Source: Peptococcaceae bacterium BRH_c23 (lineage in GTDB: Bacteria; Bacillota_B; Desulfitobacteriia; Desulfitobacteriales; Desulfitobacteriaceae). Taken from it: a stretch of 13,782 nucleotides of DNA. Shown one piece after another: positions 7,709 to 13,782 of this stretch. Location of the stretch: positions 1 to 13,782 of the forward strand of contig LADV01000254.1 of assembly GCA_000961805.1 (NCBI GenBank), written 5' to 3'. The notes beneath the pieces are model-generated. The model searched no databases. It saw only the letters and a program-made list of their open reading frames with translations, and was not told the origin of the DNA. Made by a program: the position numbers and the translations under genes. Each line of letters starts with the position of its first letter. Within the stretch, counting starts at the first letter, position 1.

Positions 7709-7890
7709 GTAACGAACGCAAACTATTTGCATTAAACATAAGCCAGTTCCGAGTCAAGAATTAAAAATGGCAGAAAGATAAAGGTGAGTATAGAAAATCA
7801 TGAAAATCTACATATCTAAGTAATTGCAAACTTTTGGCTTTCATCGGAAAAGGTGGGAGTCATTTTTATTTACTTCAACTAAATCATCTT

Positions 7891-7918
7891 TTGACAGAAA
7901 CGAAAATCGGTCTATAAA
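7891..7918 (+). promoter_or_regulatory. Upstream promoter toward the phosphomutase
   Basis: A perfect TTGACA (7891-7896) and TATAAA (7913-7918) with a 16-base spacer. Its transcript would have a 5' leader of about 175 bases before the phosphomutase ATG. Confidence 0.6.
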
Positions 7919-8000
7919 TGATGTCGATGAGTGCTATGTTATACTAGTTCGAATCACCATTTTAGACAGGCTGATGATATTGAGATCGCTTGGGTTATGT

Positions 8001-8029
8001 TTGTGTTCATATAACATTACTGGTATAAT
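8001..8029 (+). promoter_or_regulatory. Proximal promoter of the phosphomutase
   Basis: TTGTGT (8001-8006), a 17-base spacer and TATAAT (8024-8029) preceded by TGG, which makes an extended -10. The predicted start is near 8036, giving a leader of about 65 bases. Confidence 0.65.
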
Positions 8030-8100
8030 TTAGTTAATTAATATAAGCTGAGTATGTGTGTCTGAACCGAATATAATAAAGTTTTTAAGGAGCGTGAATT

Positions 8101-9522
8101 ATGTTTTCTGATAACTTCAAGAGTATGTTTCGTGAATATGATATAAGGGGTCGGGTAAGCGAAGAGGAATTAAACGACGAAAGTGTAGCTTTAATTACTA
8201 AAGCGTTTTCCACTTTCTTAGATAGAGCTTCCATTAATCGGGTCGTAGTTGGGTACGACAATCGAAGTTATTCTGAAAGATTTGCAGAAGTCGCTATTAA
8301 TACGTTTGTAAAAATGGGCTTTGAGGTTTTTGATGTTGGACTAAGCCTTAGTCCTGTGGCTTATTTTGCACAGTATCACTTAAAAAGTCCTGGAGTAATG
8401 ATGATAACGGCTAGTCACAACCCAAACGGATGGTCTGGTTTCAAATTGGGCCACGGATACTCCAAAACGATTGGACCTGATGAAGTAAAAGAACTTTACA
8501 AAATTATTGAAAGCCAGGATTTTACTAGCAAGGAAAAACCTGGTACAAGGAGCGAAGTATCGGTTCGTGACGCTTATATCGAGGCTATTACTAGTCGGAT
8601 ACATATCGAATCAGACTACGCACCACGAGTCGTAATCGATGCTGGAAATGGTGGAGCTGGGTTATTTGCTTATGAGGTTTTCCAAGATATTGGATGCACT
8701 ACGTTCCAGTTGAATTGCGATCCGGACACAAGTTACCCGCATTATTTCCCCAACCCTTCGGATTTAGTGGGACGTAAACGTTTAGCCGAGATGGTCCTTC
8801 ACCCTTACATCAAAGCGGATATAGGTATTTCATTTGACGGTGATGGTGACCGCATAGGAGTAGTCGACCAAAATGGTGAAAATATTTGGAGTGATAAAAT
8901 CCTGATCATTTTAGCAAGGCAACTTTTGGAAAGAAAAAAGGGCGCCAAAATTGTGTTTGATGTCAAGTGTACACAAGGCCTAATCGATGATATTACTAAA
9001 CGTGGTGGAATTCCAATAATGTGGAAAACTGGTCATTCGTATATTAAAGCCAAAATGCATTCTGAAGAAGCCGAGCTTGCTGGCGAACGAAGTGGACACA
9101 TCTTTATGGGAGATGATTATTATGGTTTCGACGATGCAATTTTTGCTGCCGCTAAACTCGTTGAATATATTTCTCATGTGAAAAAGTCGCTATCGGAAAT
9201 TGTTGAAGATTTGCCACAATATTTTACATCTCCAGAAATTAAAGCTCATTGTGCAGATACAGTAAAGTATAAAGTTATAGAACAAGTTGTCTCTGACTTT
9301 AAGAAGGAATACGGAGATAATGTTATTGACATTAACGGCGCAAGAGTCGTATTTGCAGATGGGTGGGGTTTAGTTAGGGCGTCATCTAACTTACCTGAAC
9401 TAGTTCTAATTTTTGAGGCTAAAACTAAAGAAAGATTATTTGAAATCCGACAGATATTTAAAGAAAAACTAAGCCAGTTTAAAGAAGTGGACCCCGAATG
9501 GCAGAACGACTTGGAAGACTAG
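8101..9522 (+). CDS. Phosphomannomutase/phosphoglucomutase
   Basis: A 473-residue alpha-D-phosphohexomutase. It interconverts hexose 6- and 1-phosphates, giving mannose-1-P or glucose-1-P for nucleotide sugars used in surface polysaccharides. All four family motifs are visible: FREYDIRG near the N terminus (10-17), the phosphoserine loop TASHNPNGW (catalytic S105), the Mg-binding DGDGDR (246-251), the sugar-specificity loop GERSGH (328-333), and a phosphate-binding loop RASSNLPELVL near the C terminus. The last is RASSN rather than the usual R-S-N-T form. Length is normal. The ATG has AAGGAG upstream with good spacing. It is monocistronic, with its own promoters and a terminator 16 bases after the stop. 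Which sugar it prefers cannot be read from the sequence. It is the only intact metabolic gene inside the tRNA-bounded segment. Confidence 0.93.
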   Translation: MFSDNFKSMFREYDIRGRVSEEELNDESVALITKAFSTFLDRASINRVVVGYDNRSYSERFAEVAINTFVKMGFEVFDVGLSLSPVAYFAQYHLKSPGVMMITASHNPNGWSGFKLGHGYSKTIGPDEVKELYKIIESQDFTSKEKPGTRSEVSVRDAYIEAITSRIHIESDYAPRVVIDAGNGGAGLFAYEVFQDIGCTTFQLNCDPDTSYPHYFPNPSDLVGRKRLAEMVLHPYIKADIGISFDGDGDRIGVVDQNGENIWSDKILIILARQLLERKKGAKIVFDVKCTQGLIDDITKRGGIPIMWKTGHSYIKAKMHSEEAELAGERSGHIFMGDDYYGFDDAIFAAAKLVEYISHVKKSLSEIVEDLPQYFTSPEIKAHCADTVKYKVIEQVVSDFKKEYGDNVIDINGARVVFADGWGLVRASSNLPELVLIFEAKTKERLFEIRQIFKEKLSQFKEVDPEWQNDLED

Positions 9523-9537
9523 TTTAATCCACCGCTT

Positions 9538-9569
9538 AAACTCCCACTTCCTGTTGTACGTGGGAGTTT
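9538..9569 (+). terminator. Terminator of the phosphomutase gene (or first stem of the next element)
   Basis: AAACTCCCAC (9538-9547) and GTGGGAGTTT (9560-9569) pair perfectly over ten bases around a 12-base loop, 16 bases after the stop codon. The arm ends in TTT only. It may end the phosphomutase transcript or be the 5' stem of the structured element that follows at once. Confidence 0.7.
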
Positions 9570-9570
9570 A

Positions 9571-9674
9571 CCCATGCTATGATTCGGTGACGGAAGCCTC
9601 CAGTAGAGGGCGTTAGCATTCGTTAAGGATCGTGAGCTTTCATCACCGAAGTCTCGATGTTCAACTAGTTGAAC
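9571..9674 (+). ncRNA. Candidate structured RNA element of unknown class
   Basis: No gene covers this stretch, yet it can fold compactly. GATTCGGTGA (9581-9590) pairs with TCACCGAAGTC (9643-9653) with one bulge; after a one-base internal mismatch GGAAGC (9592-9597) pairs with GCTTTC (9636-9641). Inside are CCTC/GAGG. ATGCTA (9574-9579), outside the main stem, is complementary to TAGCAT (9614-9619) in its loop, so a pseudoknot is possible. It ends in a perfect 16-base palindrome. The WD40 fragment begins directly after it. The arrangement, stem before and pseudoknot within and ending where a gene was cut, suggests the end of an IS200/IS605-type element with its omega-RNA, but no tnpA or tnpB is here and I cannot confirm the family. 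The strand is assumed. Confidence 0.4.
9659..9674. repeat. Perfect 16-bp palindrome
   Basis: GTTCAACTAGTTGAAC equals its own reverse complement. It lies at the 3' end of the structured element and just before the WD40 coding remnant. It may be an element end, a protein-binding site or a hairpin in RNA. Confidence 0.8.
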
Positions 9675-9971
9675 AAGTTCACTCGTTTTAACAGGTAAGT
9701 GTTTGCACATATATGAAGGTCACTTGAATAGTGTTTACACAATCAGCTTAAATAGTGACGGTAAAAAACTACTTTCAACCTCAGGAGATAAGACAGTTAA
9801 GGAATGGGATCTAGAGAGTAAGAGTGCCGTTACCTATCTGGGGCATAAGGCCAATGTATTCAGTGCTATCTATAGTGAAGATTTTAAAAATATTTACTCT
9901 TCTTCCGAGGATAGTACGATACGAAAATGGAGCGTTAACAATTCACTATCCCGTGAGTGTTCATGGGAGAA
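9673..9971 (+). pseudogene. WD40-repeat protein fragment, both ends missing
   Basis: The frame reads LTGKCLHIYEGHLNSVYTIS, which is the end of one WD40 blade and the start of the next, then SGDKTVKEWDLESK, a second GHKANVFSAIY and STIRKWSVN near 9942. About two blades remain, where a propeller needs six to eight. In-frame TGA at 9670 and the structured element lie just upstream; there is no proper start codon (TTG at 9703 has no ribosome site). Downstream, WD40 similarity stops about 30 bases before the tRNA-tail repeat, and the frame then runs through that repeat to a stop at 10041. So the gene was cut at both sides, on the right probably at or near the att-like repeat. The parent could have been a WD40 sensor or a kinase-WD40 fusion; this cannot be told. 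Confidence 0.72.
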
Positions 9972-10007
9972 AGGTCGTCGGTTCGATTCCGACCATCGGA
10001 TCCATAG
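9972..10007 (+). repeat. Direct repeat 2: orphan tRNA-Thr 3' end
   Basis: It matches 4203-4238 at 35 of 36 positions. Only the variable loop, T arm, 3' acceptor strand and CCA are present; the D arm, anticodon arm and 5' acceptor strand are not, so it is not a tRNA gene. The preceding bases belong to the WD40 remnant. Its terminator also resembles that of the intact tRNA. Confidence 0.85.
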
Positions 10008-10048
10008 AAAACTTAGACCCCGCATGATTTGCGGGGTCTAAGTTTTCT
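10006..10048. terminator. Very strong bidirectional terminator hairpin
   Basis: Perfect 19-base inverted arms, 10006-10024 and 10030-10048, around a five-base loop; the core is GACCCCGCA/TGCGGGGTC and the outer part ends in GTTTTCT on either strand. It shares the core of the terminator at 4249-4273. It can end rightward transcripts from the island and leftward transcripts of the CWB2 gene, whose stop lies about 70 bases away. Confidence 0.88.
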
Positions 10049-10120
10049 AGTATTAGAGATGTAATGGCCATCCAATGCACCTTATTGCAACTGAAAAAGG
10101 GCCTAAGGGATTTTCCTGGT

Positions 10121-11549
10121 CTAAGCATCAGATGATTTGTCATCAATACTGCTTTCAATACTGTCGGGAGTAACGGGAGTAACAGGGGTAACTGGAGTAG
10201 CCGGAGTAACCGGAGCGGTGTTAATTCTTGGTACAATGGGCGTGATAGGTGTTATGGGTGCGACAGTGCTAGTTGTTGCGCTTTTGACGCTGCTATAAAC
10301 TGATTCGACCTTATTTTTAACAGCAGTCACCTTAAAAGACCAGGTGTTAGAGTCTGTAACGTACAACTTGAAGGAGTATCCGGGTAACCACTTATTTTGG
10401 ATTTTGCTACCATCATAACTCCATGTGGGGATAAATGTTTTGTCATCGTTACTGAGATAAACGTAATAATAATCGGCATCACTAACTTTATCCCATTGAA
10501 GCGTTATTTCGTTACTGGAAATAGCCCTCGCAACTAAATTAGTAGGTGCCCATAGGTCTGTTTGGTTGGTCGGTAGCGGGAAGTGTATACAAATAAGCAA
10601 CAACGTTATCAGGGACCACGATTTGCCCTCCGAAAACATAAGCATCACCATTATTGGGATTGTCCGTATTAAGCTTATGGACAGTAAATATTCTGGTATA
10701 CGCTAGTGGATCATCATTGACTAAAACAATAGGCATTCCTTGCTTTGCTGCATAAGCTGCTCCTGTTATTGCATCAGCAAATCCTTCACCCGTTGCTATG
10801 CTTATATCTGGGGAACTGAATAAGTGGTCAAATTTTTCATTAACATTAATATTACGAGCGTATCTATTAACCCCAATTATTCTTTCTGAACCAGGAAATT
10901 GATTAATGATACTATCCTCAATAATGTCTGAATTACCCACAACAAATGTTTTAATGATTTCGTTTGCTGAAAGATAAGCTTTTACCGAATCTGGCAGATA
11001 GTCTTTAGGCACGAGTATGATGGGTACTTGTTTTAAGGCGGCAATCGGTGCAAGGGACAGAGCATCGGGAAAATCTTCACCTGTAGTAACAAAAATTTCA
11101 GTTGGAGAAGGAAGCTGTTGTGCTACTTTAATGGCGGTATCATATCGGTCTTGACCTGCAATACGGGTCACAATGATTTCCATGGACTGTAATTCAGCAT
11201 CGATCGATGAAGGTATCACGGCAGTACCTCCAATAATAAAGACATTTTTAACCTGCAGGTCAATTAAGGTTTCTTTCGAAACCGTTGGTAAGTTCGTTCC
11301 ATTGGTTAATACTATTGGAGCATCATATTTTTTAGCAAGAGGCACCACGCCTAGGGCATCAGGATAGTTTTCACCATAAGCTAAAATAGCATAATTAGAT
11401 TGTTTCCAGCCATCACGGGCAATAGAGGCAGAGGTGTCGTATCTAGTCTCCCCGGCCAGTCTTTTAGTGGATGACGCATAAACATTTAAAGTAAATGAAA
11501 CTACAAACATAAACATAAAAATAAGAATAAACACAAATCTCTTTTTCAT
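10121..11549 (-). pseudogene. Secreted CWB2-repeat cell-wall protein with FnIII tail, one frameshift
   Basis: Begins MKKRFVFILIFMFMF, a signal peptide with likely cleavage after VYA (residue 25). Three cell-wall-binding type 2 repeats follow, marked by RLAGETRYDTS, RIAGQDRYDTA and RIIGVNRYA, with YPDALG, FPDALS and FADAIT motifs; such triplets bind anionic wall polymers in clostridia. The first frame stops at 10539. A second frame (10121 to about 10570) carries on in order with a fibronectin type III domain (APTNLVARAISSNEITLQW to SVYSSVKSAT) and a Thr-Pro-Val repeat tail. One extra base, or two lost, near 10545-10575 separates them. If the frameshift is real, the three CWB2 repeats may still be made and attached. 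The start at 11549 has GGGGAA seven bases upstream; the frame is open to 11612 but the signal peptide fixes the start. It faces the hydrolase gene divergently. No adhesion ligand can be read. Confidence 0.85.
10166..10219 (-). repeat. Nine-base tandem repeat coding Thr-Pro-Val units
   Basis: Six nine-base units (consensus GGAGTAACx on the plus strand) encode the T-P-V-T-P tail of the CWB2 protein. The last unit is degenerate. Such a Pro/Thr stalk usually spaces a domain from the wall and can vary in copy number by slippage. Confidence 0.8.
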
Positions 11550-11629
11550 ATATACGTTCCCCACTTTCTTTTGTTTTGGCCCTGATGCGTCAAAACATAC
11601 CAAAATGCACATATAAACTTATTCTCCAT
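11546..11629 (-). CDS. Possible 27-codon leader ORF overlapping the CWB2 start
   Basis: It reads MENKFICAFWYVLTHQGQNK then RKWGTYI and stops at TGA, which overlaps the ATG of the CWB2 gene as ATGA. This arrangement is typical of translational coupling. A duplicated AGGGAGG lies upstream, but the nearer copy is only two bases from the ATG and the farther one 13, so neither spacing is ideal. The peptide has no family I know. It may be a coupling leader or a chance frame. Confidence 0.35.
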   Translation of the reverse strand: MENKFICAFWYVLTHQGQNKRKWGTYI

Positions 11630-11650
11630 ATCCTCCCTGTATCCTCCCTG
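11629..11650 (-). repeat. Perfect 11-bp tandem repeat containing a Shine-Dalgarno
   Basis: Two identical units of CAGGGAGGATA sit directly before the leader ORF. Each carries AGGGAGG, a near-perfect anti-16S match, so the mRNA has two adjacent strong ribosome-binding sequences and no well-spaced start for either. Confidence 0.75.
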
Positions 11651-11750
11651 AAGTTTAATAAATAAGTATTTCTGAAGTGACACGAAAGCCTAAGATTCAA
11701 TAGAACCTTGTCCAACCACCTTGAATAGTATGAGGAAAGGGGGGGTTGAG

Positions 11751-13082
11751 ATGATACTATGTATTGATCCAGGGCATGGAGGTTATGATACGGGAGCAGT
11801 CGGTAACGGATTATATGAGAAAGACCTTGCTCTGGACATTTGCCTTAAACTCAGATCTATACTTGAGTACAATGGAATAAAATGCATTCTTACTCGCGAG
11901 GGAGATTATGCGCCTGGGTATCTAAGCGCCCTAAACGGAGATCTGTCTACTCGAGTTAAGATAGCGGAGGAAGCCAAAGCAGATCTATTCATTTCAGTGC
12001 ACATTAACGCAGGCGGTGGTACAGGAGTAGAAGTGCTCATTAGTGGGAGGGGTGGACGTGCGGAAACGGCAGCGAACAAGGTTTTACCTTATCTTGTTCA
12101 AGTCGGAGGCTGGGCAAATCGTGGAGTAAAGACACAGAATGTGTTGGTACTGAGGGAAACAAGTATGCCGGCAATTTTAACGGAAAATGGATTTATCGAT
12201 AATATTAAGGATATTGCAAAGGTAAAAGAACCGAATTTTCGTCAGTCCCTGGCAGTTGCCCATGCTAAAGGAATCTGTGATTATTTTGGGGTTCAATACA
12301 AGGAACCAGTTCCAGGCCCGCCAATCGCTAATGTCATGTACCGTGTCATTTTAGATGGTAGGCAAACCATGGCGTTAAGCTCTCAAGAAAGTGCGATCAC
12401 GGTAGTCAAAGAAGCGGTCGATAGTGGCCAATCAACAAAGGGAGTTGTACAGCGAACAACGGATGCTGTAAACGTTTTTGAATATGTGGCATCCCTGGCA
12501 ACCCAGAAAACTCCGATTATGGGCATGGAGACCATCACGCTAGAGCAATGCCGTCAGTTTTTGATGAAGCATAATCCCTATGCTCCGGATATTGTTCCCC
12601 TTTACAAGAGTCAGGGGGAACTACTAGGAATACGATGGGGTTACGCAGTGGCTCAAATGATTAAAGAAACTGGTTACCTCAAATTCAGTGGAGATGTAAA
12701 GGCGGAGCAAAACAACTTTGCTGGAATTGGAGCCGTCGGTGGAGGGGTTCCAGGAGCGTCCTTTTCTACACAGAAAGAAGGGGTATTGGCCCATTTAGAG
12801 CATCTATTTGCGTACGCTTCAATTGACCCGTTGCCTGTAGGAATTCTAAAGGTCGATCCCCGTTTCGATTTGGTAAAGAGGGGAAGTTGTCCGAACTGGG
12901 AAGATCTGAATGGGAATTGGGTAGTCCCGGGGAAAGAGTACGGCGAGGAAGTGGTTAAGATCTATGAGAATATCGCTGGGGAAGAAATTAGTTCTGACAG
13001 TGGTGAAACGTATCTATTAAGAAAGATATTTCAAGTTATTCTGGATTACTTTAAAGGGAAAAACAGTGACCCCTTCAGCTAA
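11751..13082 (+). CDS. Two-domain peptidoglycan hydrolase: N-acetylmuramoyl-L-alanine amidase + glucosaminidase
   Basis: A 443-residue hydrolase. Residues 1-180 form a zinc Amidase_3 domain: DPGHGG (ligand H9), YEKDLALD (E23), SVHINAG (H83) and LTENGFI (catalytic E145). Residues about 195-250 are a small linker domain starting YRVILDGRQTMALSS. Residues about 260-410 resemble a GH73-type endo-beta-N-acetylglucosaminidase with WGYAVAQMIKETGYL (catalytic candidate E306) and EQNNFAGIGA. It would cut both the stem-peptide amide and the glycan strand. I chose the ATG at 11751 because GGAAAGGGGGGG ends five bases before it and the domain starts at once; a TTG at 11721 is possible but poorly placed. 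There is no signal peptide, so export would need a holin, another route, or release by lysis, as for phage endolysins; no phage genes are adjacent. It is divergent from the CWB2 gene. Confidence 0.88.
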   Translation: MILCIDPGHGGYDTGAVGNGLYEKDLALDICLKLRSILEYNGIKCILTREGDYAPGYLSALNGDLSTRVKIAEEAKADLFISVHINAGGGTGVEVLISGRGGRAETAANKVLPYLVQVGGWANRGVKTQNVLVLRETSMPAILTENGFIDNIKDIAKVKEPNFRQSLAVAHAKGICDYFGVQYKEPVPGPPIANVMYRVILDGRQTMALSSQESAITVVKEAVDSGQSTKGVVQRTTDAVNVFEYVASLATQKTPIMGMETITLEQCRQFLMKHNPYAPDIVPLYKSQGELLGIRWGYAVAQMIKETGYLKFSGDVKAEQNNFAGIGAVGGGVPGASFSTQKEGVLAHLEHLFAYASIDPLPVGILKVDPRFDLVKRGSCPNWEDLNGNWVVPGKEYGEEVVKIYENIAGEEISSDSGETYLLRKIFQVILDYFKGKNSDPFS

Positions 13083-13150
13083 AGCTGAACAACCGGTCTT
13101 CAGATACGAAAGTTTGCAGTAGAAATTTTGCCGAAGAAAACAGAGTGAAG

Positions 13151-13195
13151 GTTGGTTGTTTCGAAGAAAAACAACCAAACCTGTCCCTCTGTTTC
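13151..13195 (+). repeat. Hairpin repeat, copy 1
   Basis: TTGGTTGTTT (13152-13161) pairs perfectly with AAACAACCAA (13169-13178) around CGAAGAA, followed by ACCTGTCCCTCTGTTTC. The same layout recurs at 13211-13257. It may also serve as terminator for the hydrolase gene, 70 bases upstream, although a T run is lacking. Confidence 0.65.
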
Positions 13196-13210
13196 ATCTT
13201 TGTTTCGTCT

Positions 13211-13257
13211 ATCCTTGTTTCTCGAAGAAGAAACAGCGCACCTGTCCCCTTGTTTCC
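13211..13257 (+). repeat. Hairpin repeat, copy 2
   Basis: TGTTTCT (13216-13222) pairs with AGAAACA (13229-13235) around CGAAGA, followed by ACCTGTCCCCTTGTTTC. Both copies share TGTTTC, CGAAGAA, AAACA and ACCTGTCCC in order. This looks like a REP-type palindromic unit, a class often scattered in clostridial genomes by Y1 (RAYT) transposases; none is present here. Confidence 0.6.
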
Positions 13258-13319
13258 TTTTGCTTATTTGCATATATTTATAATCTTGATCGATTCTATT
13301 ATGCTATAATGACTGAGTG

Positions 13320-13782
13320 GTGCGAGCTGCGAAGCAGCACGCAATTGCGTGATGTTTCCTCTTGGAAATGGAAGCAATTCTGTTTTCATTAGTAAGCTAT
13401 TAACATATAGTAGGGAAATCCTATCAGGTAATACCTAACCAGTAGCCTGTACCTAGTTCCTTGGAGCCAAAATGGTAACATTAGGTTTAAGCGTAGGGCG
13501 GGGAGCAAACGAGCCGAAACGAAAGTGAAGCTATTGAGCCACGAAATTATTATCTAAAAGAAGAGGTCGATACCGTCATGTCGGTAGCAGACAATACTAT
13601 ATAAATCGTATAGGTGAGATTTATATAGCTCTTCCGGGGTCTTAGGGCTTGGCGAGTTTGATGATAAATATGCTAATAGAACAGCTGAGGTCCTATAATG
13701 TCTGAGAAATCAGTATGCGAAGTCAAGCAAGGGAATGAGCAAGATGAGCAAATGCAATATAGGAAGTCCGACTAACTCGTAG
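13320..13782 (+). mobile_element. 5' part of a group II intron (domain I), rest outside window
   Basis: No credible ORF occurs here, and the sequence has the look of bacterial group II intron domain I. It begins GTGCGAG, fitting the GUGYG 5' splice consensus, with an adjoining hairpin GCTGCGAAGCAGC. Then come GCAAACGAGCCGAAACGAAA and GTGAAGC near 13505-13532, a hairpin TACCGTCATGTCGGTA, and CTAACTCGTAG at the window end. The intron-encoded reverse transcriptase/maturase would follow beyond 13782. Splice boundaries and subclass (IIB likely) are not certain: I did not find a clear EBS1 matching the last exon bases ACTGAGTG. It lies just after two hairpin repeats. Confidence 0.68.

Larger units (their letters stand above)
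7709..8100. other. Intergenic region with two promoters before the phosphomutase
   Basis: About 390 bases. A 69-codon open frame at 7824-8033 lacks a ribosome site and contains promoter sequences, so I do not count it as a gene. Two sigma-A-like promoters (7891-7918 and 8001-8029) point to the phosphomutase. The stretch 7709-7890 shows nothing I can name. Confidence 0.55.
4236..10007. mobile_element. Putative decayed tRNA-Thr-associated genomic island
   Basis: The segment is bounded by the intact tRNA-Thr on the left and a 36-nt copy of its 3' end on the right. Inside are a broken chemoreceptor gene, an AT-rich orphan gene, a sugar phosphomutase, a structured non-coding stretch and a WD40 fragment, and several long non-coding gaps. 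The tRNA stays functional, as expected for integration at its 3' end. No integrase, excisionase, relaxase or phage gene is visible, so if it was mobile it has lost its own machinery. An alternative is an old tandem tRNA duplication that later lost its 5' part. Confidence 0.42.

Noticed and set aside
7824..8033. 69-codon ORF before the phosphomutase
   Set aside because: No ATG start with ribosome site, no recognisable motif, and it covers two good promoters.
9519..9710. Minus-strand ORF of 63 codons
   Set aside because: It runs through the terminator and structured element; codon use and lack of a ribosome site indicate a shadow frame.
4236..10007. Integrase or phage module inside the tRNA-bounded segment
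   Set aside because: I looked in the long frames on both strands; none shows a tyrosine or serine recombinase motif. The 24-codon ORF at 4427 is too short to assign as an integrase stub.
9961..10236. Minus-strand ORF of 91 codons ending in MVGIEPTT-type residues
   Set aside because: It is antisense to the orphan tRNA tail and its terminator and overlaps the FnIII-tail frame. The same tRNA-antisense artefact occurs at 4172-4236.
11650..11750. c-di-GMP or other known riboswitch before the CWB2 gene
   Set aside because: None of the conserved core sequences I know for c-di-GMP-I riboswitches is present on the minus strand.
13151..13257. CRISPR array from the repeated hairpin units
   Set aside because: Only two imperfect copies of differing length and no regular spacers.
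13286..13310. TTGATC and TATAAT before the intron as a promoter
   Set aside because: The spacer is only 13 bases, too short for a sigma-A promoter, and no better -35 box fits.
13156..13392. 78-codon ORF across the hairpin repeats and intron start
   Set aside because: Low-complexity reading of the repeats, no ribosome site, and it crosses the presumed intron boundary.

Overview
The window looks like a chromosomal stretch from an anaerobic, Gram-positive-lineage Firmicute, most likely of the Desulfitobacterium/Desulfosporosinus (Peptococcaceae-like) type. This rests on GA-rich Shine-Dalgarno sites, the combination of a Tat-exported [NiFe] hydrogenase with CWB2 cell-wall proteins and a Cache-type chemoreceptor, and a group II intron. 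No 16S or other taxonomic marker is present, so this is inference.

Left block (1-4032, all on the minus strand): a three-gene [NiFe] uptake hydrogenase operon transcribed leftwards in the order small subunit, large subunit, cytochrome b, followed by the start of a MurC-type Mur ligase that runs off the window. The small subunit carries a Tat signal and a C-terminal membrane anchor. The cytochrome b would pass electrons from periplasm-side H2 oxidation to the quinone pool. Two positions are unlike the textbook enzyme: an Asp replaces the second proximal-cluster Cys (CTGD instead of CTGC), and a His replaces the Glu of the RIEGH motif in the large subunit.

Middle block (4161-10048): an intact tRNA-Thr(CGU) gene, and 5.8 kb downstream a 36-nt repeat of its 3' end with one mismatch, each followed by a similar GC-rich terminator. 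The segment between looks like a decayed tRNA-associated island. It holds an AT-rich spacer, a methyl-accepting chemotaxis pseudogene with three frameshifts and a lost 3' end, an AT-rich 258-codon gene I do not recognise with its own promoter and a possible operator, a phosphomannomutase/phosphoglucomutase, a compact structured-RNA-like element, and a WD40 fragment without either end. No integrase is visible.

Right block (10121-13782): a secreted CWB2-repeat wall protein with a fibronectin-III/Thr-Pro tail, split by one frameshift, faces a divergent two-domain peptidoglycan hydrolase (amidase plus glucosaminidase) without a signal peptide. After the hydrolase come hairpin-forming short repeats and then the 5' part of what looks like a group II intron, whose maturase gene would lie beyond the window.

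The most notable signals are the hydrogenase ligand substitutions, the tRNA-tail duplication bounding a decayed island, and the unexplained structured element at 9571-9674.
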